A DNA stretch of 6,136 bases from an uncultured Clostridia bacterium (GTDB taxonomy: Bacteria > Bacillota > Clostridia > RUG12999): NCBI GenBank assembly GCA_949739095.1, contig CATIYX010000071.1, positions 1 through 6,136 on the forward strand. The letters run 5' to 3'. This document shows, piece after piece, positions 1 through 5,831 of the stretch; position 1 is the first letter of the stretch, and each line of letters starts with the position of its first letter. A model generated the notes under the pieces. That model saw only the letters and a program-made list of their open reading frames with translations. It did no database searches and was not told the DNA's origin. A program made the translations under genes and the position numbers.

Positions 1-691
1 CTGCACCAGCCATCAGCGCATCCGTATCAATACCGGCAGCAGCAATCGGCAACAGTCCCACTGCGGTCAACACGCTATATCGTCCGCCTACATCGTCCGG
101 AATGACAAATGTTTCATACCCCATGGTATCACAGAGGTTTTTCAGAGCACCACGTGCCTTATCTGTTGTTGCATAGATACGTTCTCTTGCACCTTCCGCA
201 CCATATTTTTCTTCCAGCATTTTTTTCAGCATACGGAACGCAATTGCCGGTTCTGTTGTGGTACCGGATTTCGAGATAATGTTGACGGAAAAATCTTTAT
301 CTTTCACAAAATCCATCACATCCGCCAAATAGGTTCCGCTGATGGAATTGCCTGCAAAGATAATCTGTGGCGTTTTCCGTTGCTGCTTGCAGAGCATGTT
401 ATAGAAAGAGCTTGTCAACCCTTCAATCACTGCACGTGCACCCAGATAGGAACCGCCGATTCCTACGACAATCAGCACTTCAGAATCACTTTGAATTTTT
501 GCTGCCGCTTTTTTAATACGGTCATATTCCTCTTTATCATAGTCCAAGGGCAAATCAACCCAGCCCAAAAAGTCGTTACCAGCACCATTTTTCTCCGTCA
601 GCGTTTTATGCGCTGATTCCACCAGCGCCCAAACATTCTCCATCTCATTCTTTTTCACTGCTCTGGAATAATCTAATTTTACCAGTCCCAT
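1..691 (-). CDS. pgi: Glucose-6-phosphate isomerase, N-terminal 230 codons (cut by left edge)
   Basis: Interconverts glucose-6-phosphate and fructose-6-phosphate in the cytoplasm (glycolysis/gluconeogenesis). My reverse-strand translation begins MGLVKLDYSRAV and runs open to base 1. It shows the sugar-isomerase (SIS) fold motifs in order: VGIGGSYLGA around residues 76-85, GNSISGTYLAD around 114-124, the phosphate-binding SKSGTTTEP around 140-148, and the Pgi signature DVGGRYSVLTAVGL around 201-214. The rest of the protein (family usual length about 430-450 for the short bacterial/Firmicute form), including the C-terminal catalytic region, lies outside the window. The start is the ATG at 689-691, preceded 9 nt upstream by AAGAAGGGG (701-709). 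It follows the unknown gene at 881-1663 on the same strand with a gap of 189 bp, but has its own strong promoter (838-867). Identity is certain; only the truncation limits it. Confidence 0.97.
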   Translation of the reverse strand, partial: MGLVKLDYSRAVKKNEMENVWALVESAHKTLTEKNGAGNDFLGWVDLPLDYDKEEYDRIKKAAAKIQSDSEVLIVVGIGGSYLGARAVIEGLTSSFYNMLCKQQRKTPQIIFAGNSISGTYLADVMDFVKDKDFSVNIISKSGTTTEPAIAFRMLKKMLEEKYGAEGARERIYATTDKARGALKNLCDTMGYETFVIPDDVGGRYSVLTAVGLLPIAAAGIDTDALMAGA

Positions 692-830
692 TTTGTCGCA
701 CCCCTTCTTGTATTTTATCGCATTGTCTATGTGCAGCCGGTTCTTCCGGCATTGAAAACGTCGTGTTATTATGCATACGGATAATTCTGATCGTCTCAGG
801 ACGAGGAACTTTCTCTTATAATAGTTTTCT
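692..830 (-). other. Predicted pgi 5' leader with two small hairpins
   Basis: This is the untranslated stretch between the predicted pgi transcription start and its ATG. It contains two perfect 5-bp stems: TCGTC/GACGA with a 4-nt loop (791-804) and GCCGG/CCGGC with a 5-nt loop (736-750). The ribosome binding site AAGAAGGGG is at 701-709. No U-run follows either stem, so neither is an intrinsic terminator, and I recognise no riboswitch class. The leader is longer than needed for translation alone, but no regulatory function can be claimed from sequence. Confidence 0.45.
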
Positions 831-837
831 TACGACT

Positions 838-867
838 ATTATACCATAACATGGAAGTATCCGTCAA
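838..867 (-). promoter_or_regulatory. Sigma-A type promoter for pgi
   Basis: On the minus strand TTGACG (862-867) and a perfect TATAAT (838-843) are separated by 18 bp, five of six and six of six matches to the vegetative consensus. Transcription would begin near 830, giving a pgi leader of about 140 nt. The -35 box lies inside one of two direct repeats (861-871 and 878-890), so a regulator could act here. Confidence 0.8.
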
Positions 868-880
868 TCGGTTTTTTCCG

Positions 881-1663
881 TCATAATCGGACAGATTTCT
901 CTCGCAACAACGAAATACCTTTACAATACCGTGGTAACGCTTCCGCCGGCTGTTCTCCCAGCATACGCAGTAACGCTTCCGCCGCGCCTAAATTGCTGCC
1001 CTTTGCTATTTCGCTCAGCCGCTGACTCCACTGTCCCATATCCAAACTGACACGGATTGCTTTCTCGTTTGTCCCACTAAAATCAAGCACAAGATTCCCT
1101 TCCAGACGCTCACGTTGTCCACCCGCCGCCACACAAATCCCACTGTGCGCTTCCTCCACCAGTCGGACACTGATACCATATTCATCATATAGGTAGGTAA
1201 TCAAATCTGCATATTCCGGACCGCCTGCCACAGCAAAATATTTTACCTCGTCCTTCATCTGCCAAATAAATCCTACTACCTCGTTGATATCTCCAGTCAC
1301 TGTAACAGGAGATTCCATCAAATTCATACCCGATTCTTTTGCCAATTTGTGCACTGCCATCGGATAGAGTGGCATATGCAACGGTGTTCCGTCACAAAAT
1401 ATCAATCCACTTTCCTGCAATGCTTTTCCACCTTTCCCACTGCCTATTAGTGCATCGCCCAAAACTGCATATTCCGCCTTGCTGCGGCGCGCCAATTTTC
1501 CAATTTGACGAACCAGCTTTTTATCCGTCTGCTTTTTCCATCGGTCATCTGGTATACCAATTCGCACCATCTGCCGCTGTCCATCCAATTCTAGCTGTGA
1601 TATCTCCTGCCGTCTATGCCATTTATTCTGTGTCACACTCAAATCCAGCAACAGTGTATTCAT
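881..1663 (-). CDS. Unrecognised 260-residue alpha/beta protein
   Basis: I do not recognise the family. The protein begins MNTLLLDLSVTQNKWHRRQE. Its middle and C-terminal parts alternate hydrophobic strands and helices in a Rossmann-like way: SPVTVTG, a helix with EVVGFIWQMK, KYFAVAGG, a helix with ADLITYLYDEY, GISVRLVEE, then GNLVLDFSG. There is also a glycine-rich GDALIGSGKGG stretch around residues 87-97. No signal peptide or membrane segment is visible, so it is probably cytoplasmic. An ATG 17 codons upstream (1714) is in frame but has no ribosome binding site and lies upstream of the predicted transcription start. The chosen ATG has AAGAGGG 9 nt upstream. No terminator follows before pgi, so read-through into pgi is possible. 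A nucleotide- or dinucleotide-binding role is conceivable from the fold pattern only. Confidence 0.8.
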   Translation of the reverse strand: MNTLLLDLSVTQNKWHRRQEISQLELDGQRQMVRIGIPDDRWKKQTDKKLVRQIGKLARRSKAEYAVLGDALIGSGKGGKALQESGLIFCDGTPLHMPLYPMAVHKLAKESGMNLMESPVTVTGDINEVVGFIWQMKDEVKYFAVAGGPEYADLITYLYDEYGISVRLVEEAHSGICVAAGGQRERLEGNLVLDFSGTNEKAIRVSLDMGQWSQRLSEIAKGSNLGAAEALLRMLGEQPAEALPRYCKGISLLREKSVRL

Positions 1664-1672
1664 GTTTTCCCG

Positions 1673-1679
1673 CCCTCTT
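1673..1679 (-). promoter_or_regulatory. Ribosome binding site deciding the 1663 start
   Basis: AAGAGGG on the minus strand, 9 nt before the ATG at 1661-1663. The upstream in-frame ATG at 1712-1714 is preceded only by AT-rich sequence without a purine core, so this site supports the shorter protein. Confidence 0.7.
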
Positions 1680-1703
1680 TCATGGTTTCGCCTATTTATT
1701 CCA

Positions 1704-1733
1704 TCTATATTCATACAAATTTATAAAAATCAA
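1704..1733 (-). promoter_or_regulatory. Candidate promoter for the 260-residue protein gene
   Basis: On the minus strand TTGATT (1728-1733) and TATAGA (1704-1709) are separated by 18 bp. The predicted start near 1697 leaves a leader of about 34 nt before the ATG at 1663, which fits the chosen start and excludes the upstream ATG. The surrounding sequence is AT-rich, so chance matches are easy. Confidence 0.4.
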
Positions 1734-1751
1734 CTAATTTCTAAAAAAAAT

Positions 1752-1781
1752 TTGCATTTTGGCAGGTAATTGTTGTATAAT
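1752..1781 (+). promoter_or_regulatory. Sigma-A type promoter for the DUF1858-purA genes
   Basis: TTGCAT (1752-1757) and a perfect TATAAT (1776-1781) are separated by 18 bp. An A/T tract (1742-1753) directly upstream resembles an UP element. Transcription would begin near 1788, giving a leader of about 80 nt. It is divergent from the candidate promoter at 1704-1733; the two -35 boxes are 18 bp apart. Confidence 0.7.
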
Positions 1782-1867
1782 AAGTAGGGTGTCTGAACAG
1801 GCACTAAAAATGACCGTTGCGCTTTATCTGAAAAAGACGCTCGGGATCTTCATGGAGGTACTTTGTT

Positions 1868-2071
1868 ATGGCTCAGGTTACAAAAGATACAATCATTGCT
1901 GACGCACTTCGTTTGGATGCTGGCACAGCTCAGTTTTTTCTGGAAATCGGTATGCATTGTTTAGGTTGTCCCTCTGCAAGCGGCGAATCCATTGAACAAG
2001 CTTGCATGGTTCACGGCGCAAATGCAGATGAATTGGTGAACAAAATCAACGATTATTTGAGCAATCAATAA
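1868..2071 (+). CDS. DUF1858 domain protein (putative redox disulfide, CxxC)
   Basis: A 67-residue cytoplasmic protein that is essentially a single DUF1858 domain, the family also described as a hybrid-cluster-protein-associated disulfide domain. It opens with MAQVTKDTIIADAL, continues with the typical AQFFLEIGMHCLGCP, and carries the CLGC pair at about residues 31-34, which could form a redox-active disulfide or bind metal. A further cysteine is near residue 46. The family is common in anaerobic Firmicutes; its biochemical role is not established, so function beyond 'putative redox' is inference. The start ATG has a strong GGAGGT (1854-1859) 8 nt upstream. It lies 103 bp before purA on the same strand with no convincing terminator between them, so the two are probably co-transcribed. 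Confidence 0.92.
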   Translation: MAQVTKDTIIADALRLDAGTAQFFLEIGMHCLGCPSASGESIEQACMVHGANADELVNKINDYLSNQ

Positions 2072-2078
2072 ACCCAGC

Positions 2079-2112
2079 CGAAAACAGGAGGCTGCAAAGT
2101 CTCCTGTTTCTC
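2079..2112 (+). other. Stable intergenic hairpin with GNRA tetraloop
   Basis: AAACAGGAG (2082-2090) pairs perfectly with CTCCTGTTT (2101-2109). Three further inner pairs (one G-U) close a GCAA tetraloop, making a 12-bp stem. Only UUUCUCC follows, so a strong U-tract is missing. It may be a weak or partial terminator, or a processing/stability element between the DUF1858 gene and purA. Confidence 0.55.
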
Positions 2113-2174
2113 CAACCGCACAAAAAAAGCTTACATAGAAATAAAGGTACCTTGCAGGAAAGGATGAAATCATC

Positions 2175-3455
2175 ATGGCAACAAAAGTATTAATCGGCGC
2201 CCAGTGGGGCGATGAAGGAAAAGGAAAAATTACGGATATCCTTGCGTCACAAGCGCAGGTCGTTGTCCGCAGTCAAGGCGGAAACAACGCCGGACATACA
2301 GTAGAAGCAAATGGTGAACAATATAAATTGCACTTGATTCCCTCTGGTATTTTAAACCCAAACACCCTTTGTCTGATTGGCAATGGCACTGTGGTTGACC
2401 CCAAAGTTGTTTTGGAAGAATTGGACATGTTAGCAGGACGCGGCATTACAACCTCAAATTTAAAAATTGACCCGCGCGCCCATGTCATTATGCCTTATCA
2501 TATTGCGTTAGACGGTTTATCTGAAAAAGCACGTGGCAAACGTGATATTGGTACTACCAAAAGTGGTATCGGACCGTGCTACATGGATAAAGCGGAGCGC
2601 AGCGGTATCCGCATTTATGACCTTGTGCATGACGATATTTTTGTAGAAAAAGCCAGCGCCAATATTGACCTAAAAAATGAAATCATTACAAAGGTCTATG
2701 GCGGCGAAGCATTAGATAAAGAAAGCATAATTTCTGAATATCAGGCATATGCTAAACGGATTGCACCTTATGTGGAAGATACTACCATTTTGCTGTACGA
2801 TGCAATAAAAGCGGGTAAATCCGTTCTTTGTGAAGGTGCACAGGGTACGCTTCTGGATATTGACCTTGGCACCTATCCCTATGTTACATCCTCTCATCCG
2901 GTATCGGGTGGTGTTTGCGTTGGCTCCGGCATCGGACCTACGATGATTGACGAATGTTTAGGTATTGCCAAAGCCTATACCACACGCGTTGGAAAAGGTC
3001 CTTTTCCCACAGAATTGTTAGATGAAACAGGCGATCTTATCCGTAACCGCGGTGGCGAATTTGGTACAACAACCGGTCGTCCTCGTCGCACCGGCTGGCT
3101 GGATTTGGTTATTCTGCGTTTCTCTGTCCGCACCAGCGGGCTGACCTCTTTAGCACTGAACAAAGTGGATACTCTTTCTGACATTCCATCGCTGAAAATT
3201 TGTACGGCATATCAAAAAGACGGCAAAATTCTGCGTGAATTTCCGGCAACCATTGAGGAGCTGGAGGGCTGCGAGCCTGTTTATGAGGAAGTACCGGGCT
3301 GGAGCGGTGACATCAGCGGCGTCCGCACCTATGAAGAATTGCCCGAAAATGCAAAGAAATATATTCAGCGGATCGAAGAAGAAATCGGTGTTCCTGTTTC
3401 CATGATTGGTGTTGGACCCGGTCGTGACCAAAACATTGATAAATCCATCCGCTAA
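2175..3455 (+). CDS. purA: Adenylosuccinate synthetase
   Basis: Converts IMP, aspartate and GTP to adenylosuccinate, the first committed step from IMP to AMP, in the cytoplasm. At 426 residues it is full length for the family (about 425-432). Visible motifs are the phosphate-binding loop GAQWGDEGKGK (residues 8-18) with Asp13, GGNNAGHTV (35-43) with His41, GTTKSGIGP around 128-136, VTSSHPVSGGV around 236-246, RVGKGPFPTEL around 272-282, the GTTTGRPRRTGWLDL block around 298-312, NKVD near 330, and the C-terminal GVGPGRDQNI. The catalytic Asp and His fall at the same numbers as in the well-studied enzymes. The ATG is preceded by AAAGGA (2159-2164) at 10 nt. It probably shares the promoter at 1752-1781. 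No purine riboswitch or paired PurR-type box is visible upstream. Confidence 0.99.
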   Translation: MATKVLIGAQWGDEGKGKITDILASQAQVVVRSQGGNNAGHTVEANGEQYKLHLIPSGILNPNTLCLIGNGTVVDPKVVLEELDMLAGRGITTSNLKIDPRAHVIMPYHIALDGLSEKARGKRDIGTTKSGIGPCYMDKAERSGIRIYDLVHDDIFVEKASANIDLKNEIITKVYGGEALDKESIISEYQAYAKRIAPYVEDTTILLYDAIKAGKSVLCEGAQGTLLDIDLGTYPYVTSSHPVSGGVCVGSGIGPTMIDECLGIAKAYTTRVGKGPFPTELLDETGDLIRNRGGEFGTTTGRPRRTGWLDLVILRFSVRTSGLTSLALNKVDTLSDIPSLKICTAYQKDGKILREFPATIEELEGCEPVYEEVPGWSGDISGVRTYEELPENAKKYIQRIEEEIGVPVSMIGVGPGRDQNIDKSIR

Positions 3456-3694
3456 AAACAGCTTTTAGAAAATGCGGCATAGGCAGTCCGGCTCTGAATC
3501 CGTTTAAGTTTTTCATACGGTAGTTCATATTTCGATAGACGTAGGAAGTTCAAAAAATTATATATACTTTAATTTTTCTATATTTTCAGGTCTGCCGCTT
3601 TAGAATGCGGCGTTCTTCCTCGTACTTAGACTGCTGAGAATTGAATTCCATACGGTGTTCATTTCTCTTATGCTTATAAAACTGAATCAATATT
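3456..3694. repeat. Non-coding gap with a diverged tandem duplication (about 134 bp period)
   Basis: The gap between purA and the peptidase gene contains two related copies of a bipartite motif. The first block, GCTTTTAGAAAATGCGGC (3461-3478), matches GCTTTAGAATGCGGC (3597-3611). The second block, CATACGGTAGTTCAT (3514-3528), matches CATACGGTGTTCAT (3649-3662). The two blocks are offset by about the same distance (133 and 135 bp), and the sequence between blocks is strongly diverged. The right copy forms a GCCGC/GCGGC hairpin (3594-3611); the left does not. No convincing promoter or known RNA family was recognised. An AT-rich centre (3551-3588) separates the copies. Confidence 0.6.
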
Positions 3695-3724
3695 GGGAAT
3701 GGTCCGGAGGGTCATTCCCTTTTC
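3695..3724 (+). terminator. Intrinsic terminator or attenuator before the peptidase gene
   Basis: GGGAATG (3695-3701) pairs perfectly with CATTCCC (3713-3719). Four inner pairs (two G-U) extend the stem to 11 bp around a GGA loop, and TTTTC follows directly. A second TTTT occurs at 3729-3732. It can end purA transcripts, but only about 30 nt remain before the peptidase start, so it may act as an attenuator for that gene. Confidence 0.6.
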
Positions 3725-3735
3725 AGACTTTTGTG

Positions 3736-3742
3736 AAAGGGA
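3736..3742 (+). promoter_or_regulatory. Ribosome binding site deciding the TTG start of the peptidase
   Basis: AAAGGGA lies 10 nt before TTG 3753. The other in-frame candidates, TTG 3693 and ATG 3699, have no purine-rich site upstream and would place the hairpin at 3695-3719 inside the coding region. Confidence 0.55.
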
Positions 3743-3752
3743 TGAGTTTTTC

Positions 3753-4925
3753 TTGAAAAACAACAAAACAGTTTTTGCAGTGATTATTACCTTTTTCTGT
3801 ACGTTGCTACTTTCCACTGCTTTTTTTGAGGTAAACCAAACGCCACCCGGCATGGTGCAAAAAGCGTATAAAACAATTCAGAAAAACTATTATGGCGAAT
3901 TTGATGAAGAAAAATTATATGAAGGCGCGGTTGCAGGTATGGTTGCAGCATTGGGTGACCCCTATAGCTACTACATGGGCGCTGAAAATTATACAGAACT
4001 GCAAAATGATTTAAATAGTGAATTTACCGGTATTGGCGCAACAGTATCTGTTGACCCGTCCGACAATTTACTGACAATTGTTGCACCTGTGGAAGGCTCT
4101 CCTGCTGCACAGGCAGGACTAAAACCCAATGACAAAATTTTGTCCATTAATGATATGGCAGTTTCTGGTGACAATTATCAGGATGCTGTTAAACTCATGC
4201 GCGGTGACGAAAACAGTATCGGCGAAAACATTAAGCTTTTGATTCGCCCTGCAGGACAGCAGGACGCCGTGGTTTACAATATCACACGTGCAAAAATTGT
4301 GAACCATACAGTTAAACACAAAATGCTGCCCAACCAGATTGGCTATATTCAAATTACCAATTTTGAACTGAAAACTGATCAAGAATTTAAAAGCGCTGTA
4401 GATGCACTGGGCAAAGACAGTCTCAAAGGATTGGTGATTGACCTGAGGTACAATCCCGGCGGCGCCTTTTCCTCCACCAAGGAAATTGCTGATTATTTGT
4501 TGCCAGAAGGCATTATCACTTCATTTGAATATAAAGACGGTAGCAAAACAGAATATAAATCCGATGCGAACTACTATGACGTCCCATTAGCTGTGCTCAT
4601 CAATGGTAGCAGCGCCAGCGCTTCCGAGGTACTTTCCGGCGCGCTGCGCGACCACAGTCGCGCAGTCTTAATTGGCGAAAAAACCTATGGAAAAGGCATT
4701 GTACAAAGCATTATCCCCTTTGACGAAACAAAAGAGGGCGAAACAGCTTTGTATTTGACGACTTCTGGCTATCTCACGCCTGACGGAGACAATATTCATC
4801 ATCTCGGCATCGCGCCTGACATTGAAGTGCCCACGCCGGAATATCTGAAAGGAACCAACCCTTCGGATATTCCACAAGAAGAAGATATTCAATTACAGCG
4901 CGCCATTTCCGAACTCTCCAAATAA
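3753..4925 (+). CDS. S41-family C-terminal processing peptidase (exported)
   Basis: A serine protease of the CtpA/CtpB/Prc type that acts at the outer face of the membrane, cleaving C-terminal parts of envelope or signalling proteins; its substrate here is unknown. From the TTG start the protein has 390 residues. Residues 1-24 form a signal peptide or anchor (KNNK then a hydrophobic FAVIITFFCTLLL run), with no lipobox. A PDZ domain covers about 91-170 (FTGIGATVSV, SPAAQAGLKPNDKILSIN). The S41 core covers about 190-370, with GLVIDLRYNPGG, SSASASE, then EKTYGKGIVQ. By comparison with B. subtilis CtpB spacing, the Ser-Lys-Gln triad is Ser289, Lys314, Gln318. It lacks the C-terminal peptidoglycan-binding domain of B. 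subtilis CtpA/CtpB. An in-frame ATG at 3699 would add 18 residues but has no ribosome binding site. A sporulation role is possible but unproven. Confidence 0.93.
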   Translation: MKNNKTVFAVIITFFCTLLLSTAFFEVNQTPPGMVQKAYKTIQKNYYGEFDEEKLYEGAVAGMVAALGDPYSYYMGAENYTELQNDLNSEFTGIGATVSVDPSDNLLTIVAPVEGSPAAQAGLKPNDKILSINDMAVSGDNYQDAVKLMRGDENSIGENIKLLIRPAGQQDAVVYNITRAKIVNHTVKHKMLPNQIGYIQITNFELKTDQEFKSAVDALGKDSLKGLVIDLRYNPGGAFSSTKEIADYLLPEGIITSFEYKDGSKTEYKSDANYYDVPLAVLINGSSASASEVLSGALRDHSRAVLIGEKTYGKGIVQSIIPFDETKEGETALYLTTSGYLTPDGDNIHHLGIAPDIEVPTPEYLKGTNPSDIPQEEDIQLQRAISELSK

Positions 4926-4929
4926 ACAA

Positions 4930-4964
4930 AAAAGACGCAGGACTTCTAAAGTTCTGCGTCTTTT
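4930..4964. terminator. Strong bidirectional intrinsic terminator
   Basis: AAAAGACGCAGGACTT (4930-4945) pairs with AAGTTCTGCGTCTTTT (4949-4964): 16 bp with a single G-U pair and a 3-nt loop. The U-run on the plus strand ends the peptidase transcript 4 nt after its stop. On the minus strand a T6 run (plus bases 4928-4933) ends the converging HEAT/small-ORF transcript. Confidence 0.93.
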
Positions 4965-5089
4965 CATTTATATAAGCCACTTGGGGCTACCTTCTTACGT
5001 CCTTTATTTGCCAAATTTTCAGCAGCCCCGTTCAACAATTTTATGCCCTTCCAGAATAAAAATACATCTCCTTTTGGGGCAGAAACCAT
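4964..5089 (-). CDS. Possible 41-residue basic small protein
   Basis: An ORF of 42 codons beginning MVSAPKGDVFLFWKGIK and ending NKGRKKVAPSGLYK. I do not recognise it. Three position facts favour it being real: the ATG is 5 nt after the TAA of the HEAT-repeat gene, the frame fills the entire gap, and its TGA touches the terminator stem at 4930-4964. The product would be strongly basic at the C-terminus (GRKK), with a short hydrophobic/aromatic stretch near residues 9-19 and no clear transmembrane helix. Against it, no good ribosome binding site is visible, so translation would depend on re-initiation after the HEAT gene. It may instead be the decayed tail of a longer gene. Confidence 0.45.
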   Translation of the reverse strand: MVSAPKGDVFLFWKGIKLLNGAAENLANKGRKKVAPSGLYK

Positions 5090-5094
5090 AATTT

Positions 5095-5769
5095 TTACTG
5101 CATCTCTGATAATGCATGGTCAATGGCATCAGTAACAGTATAGATTTTTTCAGCTTCCCGCGCCTTTATCAAAATGTTTCTTATGTGTTCAGAATTTTTA
5201 CTATCTGCTATTTCAGACAAACCGTGAACTGTGGCGCAACGATTTCGGTAATCTGCATCCAAAAGCCCCATTTCTAGTTGTGTTAAATAATTTTTATCAT
5301 CAAAAAGATATAATCTATAACATGCCAATTTAATACCTATATCAGATTCTCTTTTCGCTCTCTGCTTCAAAAAATGGGCAACCGCAGTATAGTCACATTT
5401 TTCTATATTATCTGCAATATCTACCGCAGATAAAATCGCATATCTGCGAACCAGCTCACTATTATCTTTTTGCGCAATTTCCATTAATATTTTCATAACT
5501 TTAACATCTTGACAGTTGCATAGCGAATCAATCGCATTCACGCGGACTAAGTCGTCCTCGTCATCTACCATAGATAGCAAAACATTAACGCTTTCCGGTG
5601 TTTCACAGTTCACTAATATGCCAGCCATATTGATTTTAACATCGCTAAATTTACTTTTTGACAGAACTTTTAGAAATTCCATATCCTCCTCGGTTAAATC
5701 ATCACTATGTTTTCCTATTTCATCAATTAATCGGTTTTGTTGTTCTTCAGATAAATTTATAATATCCAC
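5095..5769 (-). CDS. HEAT-repeat protein
   Basis: A 224-residue alpha-helical solenoid protein, probably a protein-protein binding scaffold in the cytoplasm (no signal peptide). After an acidic N-terminal helix (LSEEQQNRLIDEIG), five HEAT-like helical pairs can be laid out: about residues 43-72 (DVKINMAGILVNC), 73-104 (DLVRVNAIDSLCNC), 105-142 (ELVRRYAILSAVDIAD), 143-173 (DIGIKLACYRLYLF) and 174-207 (YRNRCATVHGLSEIAD). The start is a GTG with GGGAGGG 7 nt upstream; an in-frame ATG at 5826 has no such site and abuts the neighbouring terminator. The gene is visibly AT-richer than purA (for example 11 G/C of 60 bases in 5281-5340). It sits alone with a small ORF between two terminators. HEAT proteins of this type include phycobilin lyase-like, scaffold and toxin-immunity proteins; which one applies cannot be decided here. 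Confidence 0.88.
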   Translation of the reverse strand: MDIINLSEEQQNRLIDEIGKHSDDLTEEDMEFLKVLSKSKFSDVKINMAGILVNCETPESVNVLLSMVDDEDDLVRVNAIDSLCNCQDVKVMKILMEIAQKDNSELVRRYAILSAVDIADNIEKCDYTAVAHFLKQRAKRESDIGIKLACYRLYLFDDKNYLTQLEMGLLDADYRNRCATVHGLSEIADSKNSEHIRNILIKAREAEKIYTVTDAIDHALSEMQ

Positions 5770-5776
5770 AGCAACA

Positions 5777-5783
5777 CCCTCCC
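5777..5783 (-). promoter_or_regulatory. Ribosome binding site deciding the GTG start of the HEAT gene
   Basis: GGGAGGG on the minus strand lies 7 nt before GTG 5767-5769. It is the only strong site near the 5' end of this frame and argues against the upstream ATG at 5826. Confidence 0.7.
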
Positions 5784-5831
5784 ACATCTTAATTGCCCAC
5801 ACTGTCGCCAAATAATTTGGCAGCATATATC

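Noticed and set aside
380..616. 78-codon plus-strand ORF inside pgi
   Set aside because: It is antisense to unmistakable Pgi motifs and has no supporting signals.
1339..1737. 132-codon plus-strand ORF opposite the 260-residue gene
   Set aside because: It lies antisense to a gene with a good ribosome binding site and promoter, has no such site itself, and its Pro/His/Ser/Phe-rich product looks like a shadow translation.
1810..1902. 30-codon ORF (MTVALYLKKTLG...) in the leader of the DUF1858 gene, overlapping its start
   Set aside because: There is no ribosome binding site before its ATG, it overlaps the real gene out of frame, and it has no residue pattern of a leader peptide.
2072..2174. 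Purine riboswitch or PurR box before purA
   Set aside because: Only a lone CCGAA is present, with no paired inverted box and no purine-aptamer loops.
3313..3528. Minus-strand 71-codon ORF running into the end of purA
   Set aside because: Most of it is antisense to conserved PurA C-terminal sequence, and it has no ribosome binding site.
3456..3694. 6S RNA or other known structured RNA in the purA-peptidase gap
   Set aside because: I could not find the long closing stem and central bubble of 6S RNA, nor any other family signature; only short local stems are present.
3592..3723. Minus-strand 21-codon frame (MEFNSQQSKYEEERRILKRQT), extendable upstream, in the purA-peptidase gap
   Set aside because: The charged composition looks coding-like, but no ribosome binding site or promoter is visible, it is very short, and the related left repeat copy does not preserve the peptide.
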